A DNA stretch of 64,000 nucleotides from Pontederia crassipes (GCA_030549335.1 CM060194.1:20772171-20836170), one strand, 5' to 3'. Counted from the stretch's first letter, positions 46,861 to 60,090 are shown. Program-made: numbers and translations. Notes: a model not told the origin generated them from the sequence alone.

Positions 46861-49541
46861 TGATATAACGACCCAATTTTTTTGTGATTAATAAATGAAT
46901 ATTTTAATATTCTTATTTTGGAAATTATGGTAATTAATATTATTATATTTAATAATTTTGAAAATAAAGGAAAAATTGAGGAGGAGTTTAATTAAGGATA
47001 AGATGTATTATGGAATTGTATAATTAAATTTGGAATTATTTAATTATTAGAATAAATTAGAAATGTTAAAAGAGATTAATTAAAATATTAAATTTGATTT
47101 GGATTGGAAGTTATAGACGGATTGAAAATCAAGTATCTAAGAGCCCTATAAATAAATCTTTAGGGTCGGTAGTCGAAGGAGTTTCTTTCTCTTTGGTCTC
47201 GGGGTACAGAAGGCGCAACACATGGTTGGTCCGGTGACTCGCAATAACAAGACGACGTGCGAGGCGTGAGAACTACAAGGCACTAAGGTACATAGGGGGA
47301 TCCGTAGGTTTATTATTTGCGTCAATTATTTTATGGAATGATTGATTTTGGTTCGGTTGCGCCAATTTATTGGACAAAGAAAGAAGGTAAGGTTTTTGCG
47401 GATCTTACGGGAGAGAGACTAAAGCATGTCTTTAATGCCAAGCTAAGAAGAAAGAAAAAAAATTATAGAGAGAGAAAATCAAGAGAAACTAAAAAGAGAA
47501 TTAGATGGGAAAATTGTTGGCCATAACATAAGAAAAAAAAGAGAGAGATGTGGGTTGGCGGCCAATAAAGAGATTGAGAAGTAAAACAAAGAAAAAAAAA
47601 GGGGGCGCTACCTGAATTGGAGAGAGAAAAAAAATAATACATAAGGGTGCTTAGATGTTTGGCATCCAAAAGAAAAATAACGAGACTTTCTGTTACTCGC
47701 AAGAGGAATAAAGAGATGGTAAAAGAAGAATTTTATGAACACAAATTTGGAGAGAGAAAACAAGAGGAAAAAAAGAAATAAGAGGATAATTTCTAGGCGA
47801 TTGGCGCCCAAAGAGAAACGAAGGAAAAAAATATTGAAGGCGCCAAACATGTGACTCTAGATTATTACCGGTGAATGAAAATAGAGAGAGAAAATATCTT
47901 TTTCTAGTTAATTACATTTTTTCGACGAATTCTTCTCCGCCAATCAAGAGAAGAAATAGGAAATATAAATTAGGAGAGAGATTAAATGAAAAAAAAGAAT
48001 TTCTCAGCGAGGAATTTCAACAACAAATTTCTTTTATTTTATTTGAATTTAATTTAGAATTTCAAAACAATGAAATTCTTTATTTAATTTCTCGGCTAGC
48101 GAGAAAATAAAATAGAAAGAATGATAATTGGGAGCTATTTTATTAATTAATTATTTAATTATCAATTTTATAATAATTATTTCATTATTATTATTATTGG
48201 AATATGATATGTTGATTGTATTATCATTAATTATGCTGGTCTGATTCTATCATTCCTTATTATATTATTATCATCTTATTTTATTATCATATTCAATCTT
48301 ATCACTAATTATGATACTGATCCAATAGTCTTTCTGCTTGGGTCTTATTTCACCTAACACTATGTTTGGATGAACGCTCATTAAAGGGAAGGGAAGAGAA
48401 TGAGGGAGAAGAAAATGGGAGGGAAGGGAAGAGAATTTTTACACTCCAATTTGAGGTTGAAATAAAATAGCACAAAAGGAAGAGAATGGAGGAGAAAAAA
48501 ATGCCCCTCCTTTAAAATTTTATCCAAACAAGGGAAATTTTTTTTCCTTTCCCTCCCCCTCTTTACCCTTCATTCACCTCAATCCAAATATAGTGTTAGG
48601 TAAACAAGATAAAAGTTGAAAACTGTTGGATCTTCATGTTCTCTGATTATCTCCAAGCCCCTAGGCCATATTGTTCTTGAATTGAATAGAGCAAATAGTA
48701 TACCTAAAGGTTTGAGACGTCATCATCTTTAGATAAGCTATGGTTGTCCTGTATTTGGTCATGGTCTCTCGCGATTCACGAATCATTGTTAGCATTATTA
48801 TTATTGAGCGGCTTGGCGTGGATTGATCCCCCATTGACCTACATGAAAGAGACATGGAGTTACCCTTAATTGATCGAGCGCTCCTCATTGGAATTGGATA
48901 ACTCCGAACATTGTAAATTGAATTGAAAGGCAATTGTTATTACTTTATTAAATTGAATTGTTATTGGCCAATGACCATTAATTATCGAATTAGAAATTAT
49001 TAATTGAACATCAATTATTGATTAGACAATTGATAATTGTTAATTAAAAAATTATTATTGATTTATATTGGTCTTTCGACCACAGCCTGATATATTATTC
49101 ACATCAGTAAATTGTTATATAGTTGATTGATTATTGTATTGATTGCTCAATTGACTCATCATTAGTTATATCCTATTTTCGATTGAGACCTTATGTACTA
49201 AGTACTTTTATACTCATGGATATTTTCGTGTACCTGGATCCGTGCAGGTGAGAGAGCGTTGATAGAGGATGACTCTCCAGGTGGTTATGCTAAGTGACAA
49301 ATAGATGTTGCACATGTTCTAGATCGAGTTGTCTAATTTTTTTTATTTATGCATTTATTAAAATTGTGAACCTATTGATATCCTAGTTATTTTGAATATT
49401 ATGGATTATTAGTTATTATTATTAAAAAAAGTCTTCCGCATTTATGATTTATATTCTGCAAAAATATTTTATAGAAGATTGTGTAGCGTCTTTGGGACGA
49501 CTCTAAGCACGTAAAAGTCACATGAGTCTCGGGATGTTACA
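46861..49541 (+). repeat. 3' LTR of gypsy element 2 (LTR-B)
   Basis: Starts TGATATAACGACCC after TTAAGGAGGTTA and ends TCTCGGGATGTTACA. A TATA box CTATAAATAA lies at 47146-47155. The part 47320-48120 is purine-rich. It holds a MITE at 48353-48600. Confidence 0.8.
48353..48600. mobile_element. 248-bp MITE inside LTR-B
   Basis: CCTAACACTATGTTTGGAT at the left end and its inverted copy (ATCCAAATATAGTGTTAGG) at the right match at 18 of 19 positions. LTR-A at about 8325-8370 has no such element at the matching place, so LTR-B took it later. Inside is a purine tract and its inverse. The duplication size is not clear. Confidence 0.8.
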
Positions 49542-49599
49542 TAAGTTGTGATTATTTTGTAGGAAAAGTCAAAATGTGATATATCTAGAGATAAGTCAC

Positions 49600-51465
49600 A
49601 ATAATTAACAATGCAGGGTGTGATTTCTGGTTGACTTGGAATTTCGGCTGGATGTTTTGAACATCAATACAACATGAAGCTGCAAAACTTTGGCTCAAGC
49701 TGCGAGTAATCAATTTGGAAGATAGGAATTTCAGCAAGAACAAAAGCTTGTGGTAAATGGGGTATATGATTCGCAGCCATGCATGGCAGCTTATGACGTC
49801 GATTGCCTATGTGTCCACTTCTTAATGGAAGACAATTGCATTTATGACGAAGATAAATTTAATCTAATTCAAGTCATTAAATATTCATGGTCAGGAATGA
49901 TGTAGCATATCGAAGTGTCACCTCTAATTAGATGAGAAAGAAAGTGAGAAGAAGAAGAAGAAGAATTATTCGTGGAAAATTTAAACTGAACCATTACCAA
50001 CTACGATCAACTTGGAGTCATCCTTCACACCTATAAATTTTCCACGATAAAGTTTGTTTCTAGTTACAATAAATTTATAAGATTACACCTATAAATTTAA
50101 ACTACGATCACACCTACAAATGCATGTTGAAGCCGCCTATCGCAAATCAGTTGTGAGCACTACAAGGTGTGACTAAACAAAGAGAAAAGTAGTATGATGA
50201 GTGAAGGTTTATCATGACCCAGATCAAGTTCTTTAAGCTACGAATCATGTGCCAATCTATCGAGGGCCCTATCATCTATTTGCTTGGGTGTAATTCTTTC
50301 AATTTTACATTCTTATTATATTTTCTCTTTCTAGAATTTTTAGGATGAACTCCATTTTATTAGATTATTTATTTAGGATGTTTCTAATTGAAGAAAAAAG
50401 TATTTGAATCCTATTTTAATTATTTTAATCTTTTTTATCAATTATTAAGTTGTGCTTAATGCTTTTTATTAAGTTAATATGATTTTTTAATTAGATCATA
50501 CCATTTTGTGGAGTGTTCAATTCCAAAATTCATAAGATTTATTTCAATGAGAAGCTCTACGGCACCTACGATTCCTAGTGTATGGATAATCAACTTTTTA
50601 TGGTTTATTAATCTATATCAACTTGTGAAGTGACTAATAGTCTAGGAAATTCAGTTTAACGCATCTTAATTTTCTTCTAATTTGATGTAATGCCAGTTTA
50701 TGGAGACTTCACTTCTTATTAAATTAAAATAGTTTAATCTACACATTTTGTGGAGAGCACAATTTAATCATGTTAGATTAATTATTTAGGGAGACTCTAA
50801 CCCATCTTAACAAATTAAATTTATCTTTTTTGTTCATATATTTATCCTTAATTAATTATCATCCTAAGGCCTAACTTCACCACAACTACATCATTGTACT
50901 ATCTTATTTTGTTTTTGTTTTATATTTAAAAATCTAGTTTCAGACCTATATTTTCTCTCTTAATAATTTATAAAATTAATAACTATTCCTCATGGGTTTG
51001 ACACTATTTTCTTTTCTTACTACATACTTAAGTGACTAATGCACTTGCTAGCTAATTTATTTTAACTATATCATTTATCGAGCAAAATGGGATCATGTTA
51101 AAAGGAGAGGTGAATTTCATTAGCACTATTTATGCTCCCAATCCATTGATGCACATATAATCCAGCATATAATTAATATTACATTTAGTCTTATTTTTAT
51201 TGATTTATCATAACAGGCATCATTTTTTAGCTTATTTGATTTAATTTTATTAAAATAGGAATTTACCCCTTATCTAGAAGAAAAAAGAATTCCAAAGTTA
51301 CCGTAAAAAATTGCACGCAAATCAAAGTCAAAACAAAGTTGGAAATGAAGAAAATAATATTGTTGAGATAGATTAGATTTAACTGATTTCCTCACGAGAT
51401 CGACACTCTATTCTACACTTTATTATTTGTTATGATTAATTTAATTATTATAATTATATGCATCA
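49600..51465 (+). repeat. Athila/Tat-like LTR, + orientation (LTR-D1)
   Basis: The 3' end is TATATGCATCA at 51465, directly before a primer site. The part 50290-51060 is the inverted counterpart of 54235-55010. A TATA box CTATAAATTT lies at 50031-50040. The left edge is approximate. Confidence 0.7.
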
Positions 51466-51471
51466 AGTTTT

Positions 51472-51486
51472 TGGTGTCATTGTCGG
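51472..51486 (+). other. Primer-binding-like site (Asp tRNA type)
   Basis: TGGTGTCATTGTCGG, six bases after the LTR end, resembles TGGCGCCGTTGCCGG, the primer site of Athila/Tat retrotransposons. Confidence 0.7.
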
Positions 51487-52990
51487 AAAACTATAATTCA
51501 AAATTCTTATTCTATCTCATATAATCTACTTGTGAATTCCTATTTTTTTATTTGACTTTATTTTTCTCCCAATCGTGTAAGTTTTCATATTAAATCTTGT
51601 GTACACAACTTCTTCATAATGAGCATATCATTACTTCCTCAATGATGGTGAAGAAATCTAATATCAAAACGAGTTGAGGGAAACAACACCATTGTCCAAC
51701 ATGATGCTAACACTGAGGCATGAGGAAGAAGCCACAACAAATATGATATATTTTGATATCCATTTACTAACACAAATGTTAGATTCCCTACTGAAGAAAC
51801 TCTCAATATTAGGCAAAACAACAAGAAGACAAATGGTGATATCACAGTAATTATCAAATTTAAATCATCAGCCGCTGACTTCATAGAGATGATTGTTCAA
51901 TTCATCATAATAATTTAAAAAAAAAATCTAACATTGCAAGACTAATATATCCAAATTTCGGAGATCGATTGAACAAAATTTATAACCAAATAGAAGCAAA
52001 TGACACACTTCAGCTATTTAATAACGAGCTCAAATTCGAAGCTTTGAAACAAAAATTGTGTGCACTTAAGGATAAAGCTACAAATTTGGATTCTCTAAAT
52101 TATGAATCTCCAAGGTACATCGAGGAGAGCTCAACGGTCATCTTATGTGCATGCCATTATCAATATTTATATCAAATAAGATGACATCCAAAAATAAAAT
52201 TTTCAACAAGGACAGTGACCACTCCATTGCATGTTAAGGAGACGAGTAAATATATCATTAAAATTTTCCAATGGCACGCCTTTGGAAGTTCCAATCACTA
52301 CTAAATTGTTGTCTTCAATTTAGCCATCACCAAAATAGAAGTTGAAATCACCAATCGTTGGTTGCACATTAATGGACATCTTCTCAAATATACCAATGTA
52401 ATCACAACATCTAAGAAGGACAAAATCACTTCACCAGCATTGGTATGATCTTACGACGGTGGCCCAAGAAATATCACTGACTATCCATGCTCATATGCAA
52501 CATACCTCTTAATTTTAACCTCAAAGAGTTGTTATACCTAAAGAACCTCAGCATTCTAATGAACACATCAAATTGGAAACATAGGCATTATTCATTATTG
52601 CATTTGTGGAGCCTCGTGACAATAAATGTTCACAATCACATCAATTAATCAATTGATCATCTTATGTTAGTCTCAGCATATGTCATATCAAATTGGAGCT
52701 AATGACTTAAAACTTAAAACTACTCTTTCTCAACCATTAAACTTATAGCTTAGGTCTCGTTTGTAATTTAGGTTTTGTTAAATGAGTTAGTTTTATTTTG
52801 TAGTTTGCTTTGTTAATTTCTTTATTTTCATTTTGTTATTTGTATTTTAACGAGTCATCTTCATGAATCGAATCCCAAATCTCGAATTAAATTTTGTAAC
52901 AAAGTCCTCTTAAGTGTCATGACTCCATATTTCACAAGTGTTATGCATCTTACACGGGTGGTACCCGACCTGCAACTTTACTCCATTACT
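51487..52990 (+). mobile_element. Decayed internal region after LTR-D1
   Basis: AT-rich, with no open frame above 81 codons. The position after the LTR and primer site makes it the leader and gag part of an Athila/Tat-like element, but no domain could be recognised. Confidence 0.45.
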
Positions 52991-54214
52991 ATAAATGTAA
53001 CGCCCCATGATTTTATCAAGGGTAATATAGTAATTTTATAATTCAATTAGAGTGTTTGATGGATTGAAGGAAATTAAATCCCATTGAGAGTAGAAATCAT
53101 AATTAGATTGATATTAGGGTTTGATTTGAGGTCTAAAAGAATATTTAATGGATATAGGATTCTCAAATAGGACAGGATTGAAAATCTTATGGCTTAGAAA
53201 TATTTCAGCTATTAAAATAATATGTATTATTATTTTAATATGTATTATTATTTTAATCTAAAAATTAGATGATAAAATATTATGGGAATAAATAATTCCA
53301 AAAAATAAAGGATAATCGAATATGAGTTTGATTAATGATGGGATTATTTAATTAATTTTAGAATTTATCTATTTAATTATTAGAATGAAATTAAATTAGT
53401 TAAATAGATTAAATAGAGGATTAAATATGAGTGGGATTAGATATTATAGTTAGAGTTAAATTTAAGGATTTATAAATCTTATTAATAAAGAGTTAAAGAA
53501 GTTCTTTGCTCTCATGGCGACGGACGTGAGGTGTGATATCCCAGTGATAAGAAGGTGTGATCGACGTGGAATGGCTGGATGTGAATGGCGTTCCGCGTGA
53601 AATGAGGTACGTAACGATTGTGCCCGTGTTTGGATTGGGGATTTTAAGTTTTCGTAAGTTCTCAAGAACTAATCGATTTGATAGAAAAGTTTAGGTTAGT
53701 ATTTGGATGAAAAAGTGTAATGATGGGGATTTAAAAAGTTGATTTGATAGATAAGTTTTAGTATGTGTTTGGATAAAAAGTAAGAACTAAGAATATAACT
53801 TATTATTTTATGAGATATAAAATTATAGTAAATAAAAATATGTTATTAATATTATAATGTACAAAAATTATTATTATATTATTATTTATTTTATTAAATA
53901 TTATTAATATTATAATTTACGTACATCATAAGATCCAAATATAATATAATTTTTTTAAAAACTAATTGAATAGTTTAATTAATAAAATATTTATAATTAG
54001 CAAATTAGATAGAAGAAAAAAAATTAAGATAAACTAATTAATAACTAAAACATGAAATAAAAAAGATAATTTAACATCATATTTATATAAAATAATTATA
54101 TAATTATAACTTATTTTGAATACCATAATTAATAATTATACTAATATCATACTAGTTAATTTTTATTATGATATATTATAAGTAAAATAAATAAAAATAT
54201 TTATGTCAACATTT

Positions 54215-55824
54215 TGATGCGTAAAATGATGTAGCAAAATAAAATCCCTAGCAAGTGCACTAGTCGCTCAAGTAATATAGAAAATAGGAGTAAGAGTGTC
54301 GAACCCACGAGAAATATTATTAATACAATATCTGAATTTATAAATTAATAAGAGAGGAAAAATATGGATTTTGAAAATGGTTTTGTAATTATAAAATAAA
54401 ATAAAGAAAATAAGATGAAGATAAGATAATGATATTGAAGTTAAGCCTTGGGATGAAAATAGATCAGGATAAATATTTGAACCATAAAAGATAAATTTAA
54501 TCTTTAAAGATGATTAGAGTCTCCCTAAAATAATCTAACATGATTAACTTGCGGTCTCCACGACTGGCATCCCTCAACCTAATCATATAGAACTATCTTA
54601 ATTTAATAAGAATTGAAGTCTCCACGACTGGTATCCTCAAATCATATTAAAATTAAGATGCATTATATTGAATTCCATAAACGATTAATAGACCACACAA
54701 ACTTGATTCTCCACACACTAGTTATCAAATTTATATCAATTATTAATTTCATATAAAATCAATTAAAATTAGTATAATGAATTATGAAATTAAACACTCC
54801 ACAAACTAGTATAGCCTAATTCAGAAATTCAATTAACTAACATAAAAGCATTAAGCACAATTAATAATTGATCAAAAAAGATTAAAACAAATAAAATAAG
54901 GTCCAAGCATTTCCCTTCAATTAATAATCTCCTAAAATAAAAGATATAAAAACATGGAGTTCATCCTAGAAATATTGGAGAGATAATAAAATACAAATGA
55001 TAAAAATTGGAAGAATTAAACCCAAAATAGATAAAAATCGAAGCTTAGAATCACGGGCAGAAGTCAGGCAGCGTCTCAGACTTGATCAGAGTCACGATCA
55101 ACTTCTAGCCGTCGCACTTCTCTCCTCTTGGTCGAAGCCTGCAGAGCTTTCGACTCAACTGTGGAAGAAATCAGAACTTCAGAGCACGAATTGGATTGAT
55201 GGTTTCGTCCTCTATTTATAGGTGTGAACGGTCTTCATGCAGATCACGATTGATAAAATCATATGGCCAAGTTTAACCTTGAGATAAACTTTATGACTTT
55301 TAAATCTCGGCCATGATAAAACTTTATCCATTCTGCACTCGATGATAAACTTTTCTTAAGGATTCTCGGCCAATAAACTTTGTTAATATTATCTTTTTCG
55401 CCCAATGATTGGAGTTATCGGCCGATAAACTTGATATTCCTCTCTAAATCTCGGCCACAAAAGTCGTTTGCACCCTACGATTGGTTGATGATTACGGCCG
55501 ATAGTCTCCTATCCTTGGTTAATGATAAACTTTTGTACCCAAAAATATCGGCCAGTAAGGATAAAACTCTTGGATTTTTGTAGCCGATAAACTTGATTCA
55601 TATGGTGTTTTGCCCAACTTGAAGTTCTCGGCCGATAATATCCAATGGTTTGCGTCTAATGATTTTGCATCCTATGATAGAATTAAATACTTTCTACGGT
55701 CGATAATATCTTTGTATTCGAATTGTGGCCGATAAATCACATTGCATCTGAATTGCGGCCGATACGTCCATTCTTGATAAAATATAATCTTTGGATAATC
55801 ATGTATTCGATTTTTCCTGCAAAA
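54215..55824 (-). repeat. Athila/Tat-like LTR, - orientation (LTR-D2), nested in LTR-C
   Basis: On the - strand the end is ...ACGCATCA at 54215. It shares GCAAGTGCACTAGTCGCTCA with the solo LTR at 62460-63815. A TATA box TATAAATAGA is at 55220-55211. The right edge (TGCAGGAAAAATCG on the - strand, about 55824) is approximate; no duplication was confirmed. Confidence 0.7.
55308..55760 (-). promoter_or_regulatory. U3 array of CGGCCGATAAAC-type motifs
   Basis: The core CGGCC or a close variant occurs at 55308, 55367, 55419, 55452, 55495, 55549, 55582, 55629, 55697, 55726 and 55756, often followed by GATAAACTT. The fullest copies read TTATCGGCCGATAA, a palindrome. In LTR orientation they lie from about 90 bp upstream of TATA outwards. 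Spacing varies from 29 to 68 bp. Confidence 0.75.
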
Positions 55825-57348
55825 TAATTATCACAATTTCATTAATCCATCTACAATTAAAATATTTAAAGAATTAATAAGAGAAAAAAAAAGAGAAAAT
55901 TATGGCCGTAAGAGGTGTTTACGGCCGCAAGAGATGGAGAGGGAAAAAAGAAGAGAGAGTTGTGGTTTGTTTGCAGCCAAAATGAAAGAGTTGTAAGAAA
56001 AAAATAAAAGGAAAAGGGGTTCCACGGGTGCAAAATTCATGTAAGAGAAAAAAATAAAATAAATACAAACATAGTTAGGGAGAGAAAGAGATTGTGAGAA
56101 GAAAAAAAGAAGAAAAAAATGTAAAAGAAAAAGAAAAGTTGAGGAGACGTGTTGCGGGCGCAAATGAATTGAGAGAGGAGAGGAAAAGTAAAAGAAAAAA
56201 AAAGAAGAAGAATCTTCATGGCCGCAAGAGAAAGAGAGAGAAGATAGAGAGAGGTAGGAGAGAATAGTAAAGAAAAAAAAGGATGGTTCACGGCTGCCAA
56301 AAGAAGGAGAGATGGAAAAAAAAGCATGCGTGAGAGAGAATGCACATGTGAAAATCATTAATAATAATATTTTTATTGTTTATTTATGGAATTTCTCGGC
56401 TAGGAAAAAATACAATATATAGGAAAAGGATTGGGAGTAATTGCTGGTCAAAATTCGGCATTGGTGCAACCAATTGACGATCGAAAACATAGTTAATTTT
56501 TCAACCAACTTGAAGTACATAGGAGGATCCCCATGGCGTCGATTTTCCGTGACATGGACCTTGAACTCTTCTCCATTTTATAGATATTATATTGATATAT
56601 TGTTCGCATCTATTAGATATCGTATGACATAGATAGCATGACCGAAAGTTATCAAAAACATAATTTTCTGATGGAGATAGAACTAGGCTCGAGTTCTGTT
56701 CTACTCGGTCCAGGTTCAACAAAATCCAGAACGAATTATAGTAGGAATCGGACCGAGTTCCATGAACCTAGTTCCATAGCCATGGCTCGGGTCCCTTACA
56801 CGAGTGCGACGCAAGATTAGATCATAGAACCGAACCGGGTTCCGGCTTACTCGACCCGATTCCGAAGACTCATTGATAATGGATTGAAATCGAGTCGATC
56901 CGGCCTAGGTATTGGATGACTGATATGAAATTAGACAAAGACATACCCGACCTGGGTTTTACCAGACTTGACGTGGGTTCTGATATAGAAATTTGAGAAA
57001 GTGAAATTGATGAACCGACCCGAATTTGTCCTAGTGTGGGTCAGATTCTGAAGATTTAAAATATACTTTTAAGTAATTATAAGGTTAATTGCATTATTTA
57101 ATAACATTGATTGTTCATGACCATGCATCGATATGTATTAGTCTAGTGATTATGATTGTTATGTTGATTGGTGATAATTAATCAAATTGTAATATTCTAA
57201 TTGATAATAATTTATTACAAATTAATGGCCTATTATTCAATTGGCATAATTTAATAGATAATGGAATTAGTAATATTGATTGTGCATCGTCGAAATGACG
57301 ATATGGAAAATTGCTACTATTGAATTGTTAAATTGATAATTAAGACCT

Positions 57349-57690
57349 TCATGGTCAATGGAGATCGTTATGGTCGATAGAGACCCTCGTGGTCGATGGA
57401 GGCTCTTGTGGTCGATAAAGATCCTTGTGATCGATTGAGCACATTGGGTCGATAGAGGCTCATGGAGTCGATTGTTGATGCATCATAGTTAATGGAGGTC
57501 ATCGTGGTCGATAGAGAACCTTGTGATCGATTGATGCCCATTAGGTCGATGGAGGCTCGTGAAATCGATTGTTGAATGCATAATTGTTAATGGAGGCCCT
57601 TGTGGTCGATTGAGGCCTTTATGGTCGATGAAGATCCTTGTGATCGATGGAGGCTCATTGCGGTCGATGGAGACCATTATGGTCGATGGA
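57349..57690. repeat. Degenerate tandem array in LTR-C
   Basis: Units of about 21 bp built on TGGTCGATGGAGGCTC run for about 340 bp. A longer unit is also visible: CGATTGTTGATG at 57469 and CGATTGTTGAATG at 57566, 97 bp apart, each followed by GTTAATGGAGG. Confidence 0.85.
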
Positions 57691-58581
57691 TGTGTTTTTA
57701 ATTGCATTGAATTATTAATTGAATTGCATCGTTAAATGAATTGCGCCCTAGTGACCGATTGGTAATTAAATTGCTCCCTAGTGGATAATGGAAAATTGTA
57801 TAGATAAATTGTTCATAGAAATGATAATTGATAATTGTTTATTGTGGCCTTCACCAACCTATGGCCAATTGATAATTGATTCAAGATAATTGAATTGAAT
57901 GAAATGAATATTGGTCATCAATAATTGATGATATGGACAATTACTATGATTGGTCGAATTGTTTATTATTTATTATTGTTAAATGTTGTCTATTCTGACC
58001 AATTATATATTGTTCTTTATTGATAGCATTGACATTGACCATGATTCTATAGTTATTTTTATGGGTGACCCTACGTACTGAGTAATCTCATTGGACTTTG
58101 CCTCTATATTTGGATCCATACAAGTAATCGTGATGTCAATGGTGAGACGGTTGGAGACTCCTCTGACGGGTGACATGCACATGAATATAGGGTCTATTAT
58201 TGCATAGACGTGGGCCCTAATCCACAGGTTATTGGATAATGTGTAAATAGCTTCTGCATATTGTAAAGTTTATTGTAAAAATTAGTCTTCCGCTTATGTA
58301 CGTCAATTTGTTGACTAGTCAAAGTTAAGTTATAGAATAGAGTGGTGTCGCCGAGATAGCCTTCTGGGCATGCAAAGAAAAAAAAAATCTCGGGCGTTAT
58401 AGTAACTTTGTCAATCAAGAAAACTCATGAGTTGTGACAACCAAGTTACCATGTCACAAGTGTTACAATGGCTTTTATTTAGACCTTAAGATCACAAGTA
58501 CATTAGTGGCTATTGAACTATTTTCTTGGTATAGAAGTGAAGCAAAGTATTGATGGCATATTTATTTCTTAAAATAAATAT

Positions 58582-58870
58582 CACTACAAGAAAACACATC
58601 ACTAGAGAAGGAAAATCGGATCGTTAATATTTAAATTATGGTCGTTATTAGTCATTAGCGACCAACATTTCCCGCTGTCACCCATCATTATAGATGCCAT
58701 CGTTAAAATCAATAACGACGGCTTAAATGTGTCAGTCATTAAAAGTCATCAACGACCAGAAATAATCCGGTCATTAAAACTACATAAGGACCATTTAGTT
58801 GGTCATCGAATACATTAATGACTAGAAATATCTTTGTCGTTGATATCTTCAATGACTAGTAATTGCTAAA
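58582..58870 (+). mobile_element. CACTA (En/Spm) transposon end, truncated
   Basis: CACTACAAGAAAAC at 58582 is the canonical plant CACTA terminal sequence. Sub-terminal repeats follow: TTAGCGACC, AACGACC, TAACGACGG, TTAATGACTAG and so on to about 58860. The other end (TTCTTGTAGTG) was not found. Confidence 0.85.
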
Positions 58871-58879
58871 GGAGAAGAA

Positions 58880-60090
58880 TGTTCCAAATACTTTTTAAGC
58901 TGAAGTAGTTGCAACTGCAATATATTTGCTAAATATTTCTCCAACAAAAACAGTGCAAAATCAAACTCCCTATGAGGCATGGAAAGTTGCAAACCGGAAG
59001 TAAGTCATCTGAAAGTTTTTGGGTGCATTGCATATGCTTTGAACAATTCTGAAAATTGACAAAAGCTTGATGACAAGTCCAAGAAATATATTTTTGTTGG
59101 TTATTCTGTTCAATCCAAAGATTATCGGTTATACAATATTTTTACTAACAAAATAGTTATTAGTAAAAATATTATCTTTGATGAAAAATGCAGTTGGACA
59201 TAGGAGGAGACAAATAGAACTAATGTGACTGATTTGCTAATTGAGTTTCCTACATAAGGTGAAAAAAATATTGTTGCAGCACCAACAAGAATGTGTTCCA
59301 AGTAGTGGAAATAATTCCTCAGAAAATTCACCTAATTCTGCGCCAAGGAAATTTCGTTCTTTACAAGAAATATATTATTCTTGTCAATTTGTTTTATTTG
59401 TCTCAGATCCGACATGCTTGGAAGAAACAATAGAGAAGGAAGAATGGCGCAATGTAATGAAAGAAGAAATGATGTCTATTGAAAGAAATCATACATGGGA
59501 GTTAGTTGATTTGCCTGATAACAAAAATTTGATTGGTTTGAAATGAGTGTTTAAAACTAAATATCATGCAAATGGAAGCATTCAGAAGCACAAAGTAAGG
59601 CTTGTAGCAAAAGGCTATGTACAAGAGCAAGGTATAGATTTTGAAGAAACTTTTTCTCCTGTTGCTCATCTTGAAACAGTGAGATTACTTCTAGCCTTAG
59701 CTGTTCAATTGCAATGACCTATTTATCAACTTGATATAAAATCAATTTTTTTGAATGGTGATTTGAATGAATATGTTTATGTCAGTCAACCATAAGTCTT
59801 TGTTATCAATAGCAAGGAAGACAAAGTCTACAAACTGAGAAAGACTTTATATGGCCTAAAGCAAGCTCCTCGTACATGGTATAGTAAGATTGATTTATTT
59901 TTTATTCATAATGATTTTCGCAGAAGTGAAATTGAGCCAACACTCTACTTGAAAGAAAAATGAGATGAATTTATTATAGATTGCCTATATGTTGATGATA
60001 TTCTATATATGAGATCTTCCCAATTATTTGTGGCTGATTTCAAAACATGCATAATGGTAAATTTTGAAATGACATATTTCCTTAGTTAAA
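58880..60090 (+). pseudogene. Ty1/copia integrase C-terminus and reverse transcriptase relic
   Basis: Starts with the end of integrase (L-N-I-S-P-T-K...T-P-Y-E-A-W), then D-D-K-S-K-K-Y-I-F-V-G-Y. The reverse transcriptase reads W-R-N-V-M-K-E-E-M, then [22 protein letters not shown] and the box Y-V-D-D-I-L-Y. Two conserved tryptophan positions are now stops (about 59545 and 59716), and TAA/TGA stops occur later. It ends abruptly near 60090. Confidence 0.88.

Larger units (their letters stand above)
43970..49541 (+). mobile_element. Second Tekay/Del-like Ty3/gypsy relic
   Basis: A primer-site-like AGGTATCATAGCCTAAGGAG (43972-43991), gag (44180-45260), decayed pol (about 45640-46850), polypurine tract and 3' LTR (46861-49541) follow in order. 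Its 5' LTR is either lost or represented by the second LTR of the TRIM just before it. Related throughout to the element at 1-11998. Confidence 0.8.
52996..58401 (+). repeat. Gypsy LTR (LTR-C), interrupted by LTR-D2
   Basis: Starts TGTAACGCCCC and ends TCTCGGGCGTTATA, with a GGATTTATAAATC TATA-like stretch at 53464-53476. A GGAATTTCTCGGCTAG stretch at 56389-56404 matches LTR-B at 48084-48097. No gypsy coding DNA flanks it, so it may be a solo LTR. No clean 5-bp duplication was seen. Confidence 0.65.

Noticed and set aside
55900..56358. 152-codon open frame on the - strand
   Set aside because: It is phenylalanine- and serine-rich translation of a purine-rich LTR segment.
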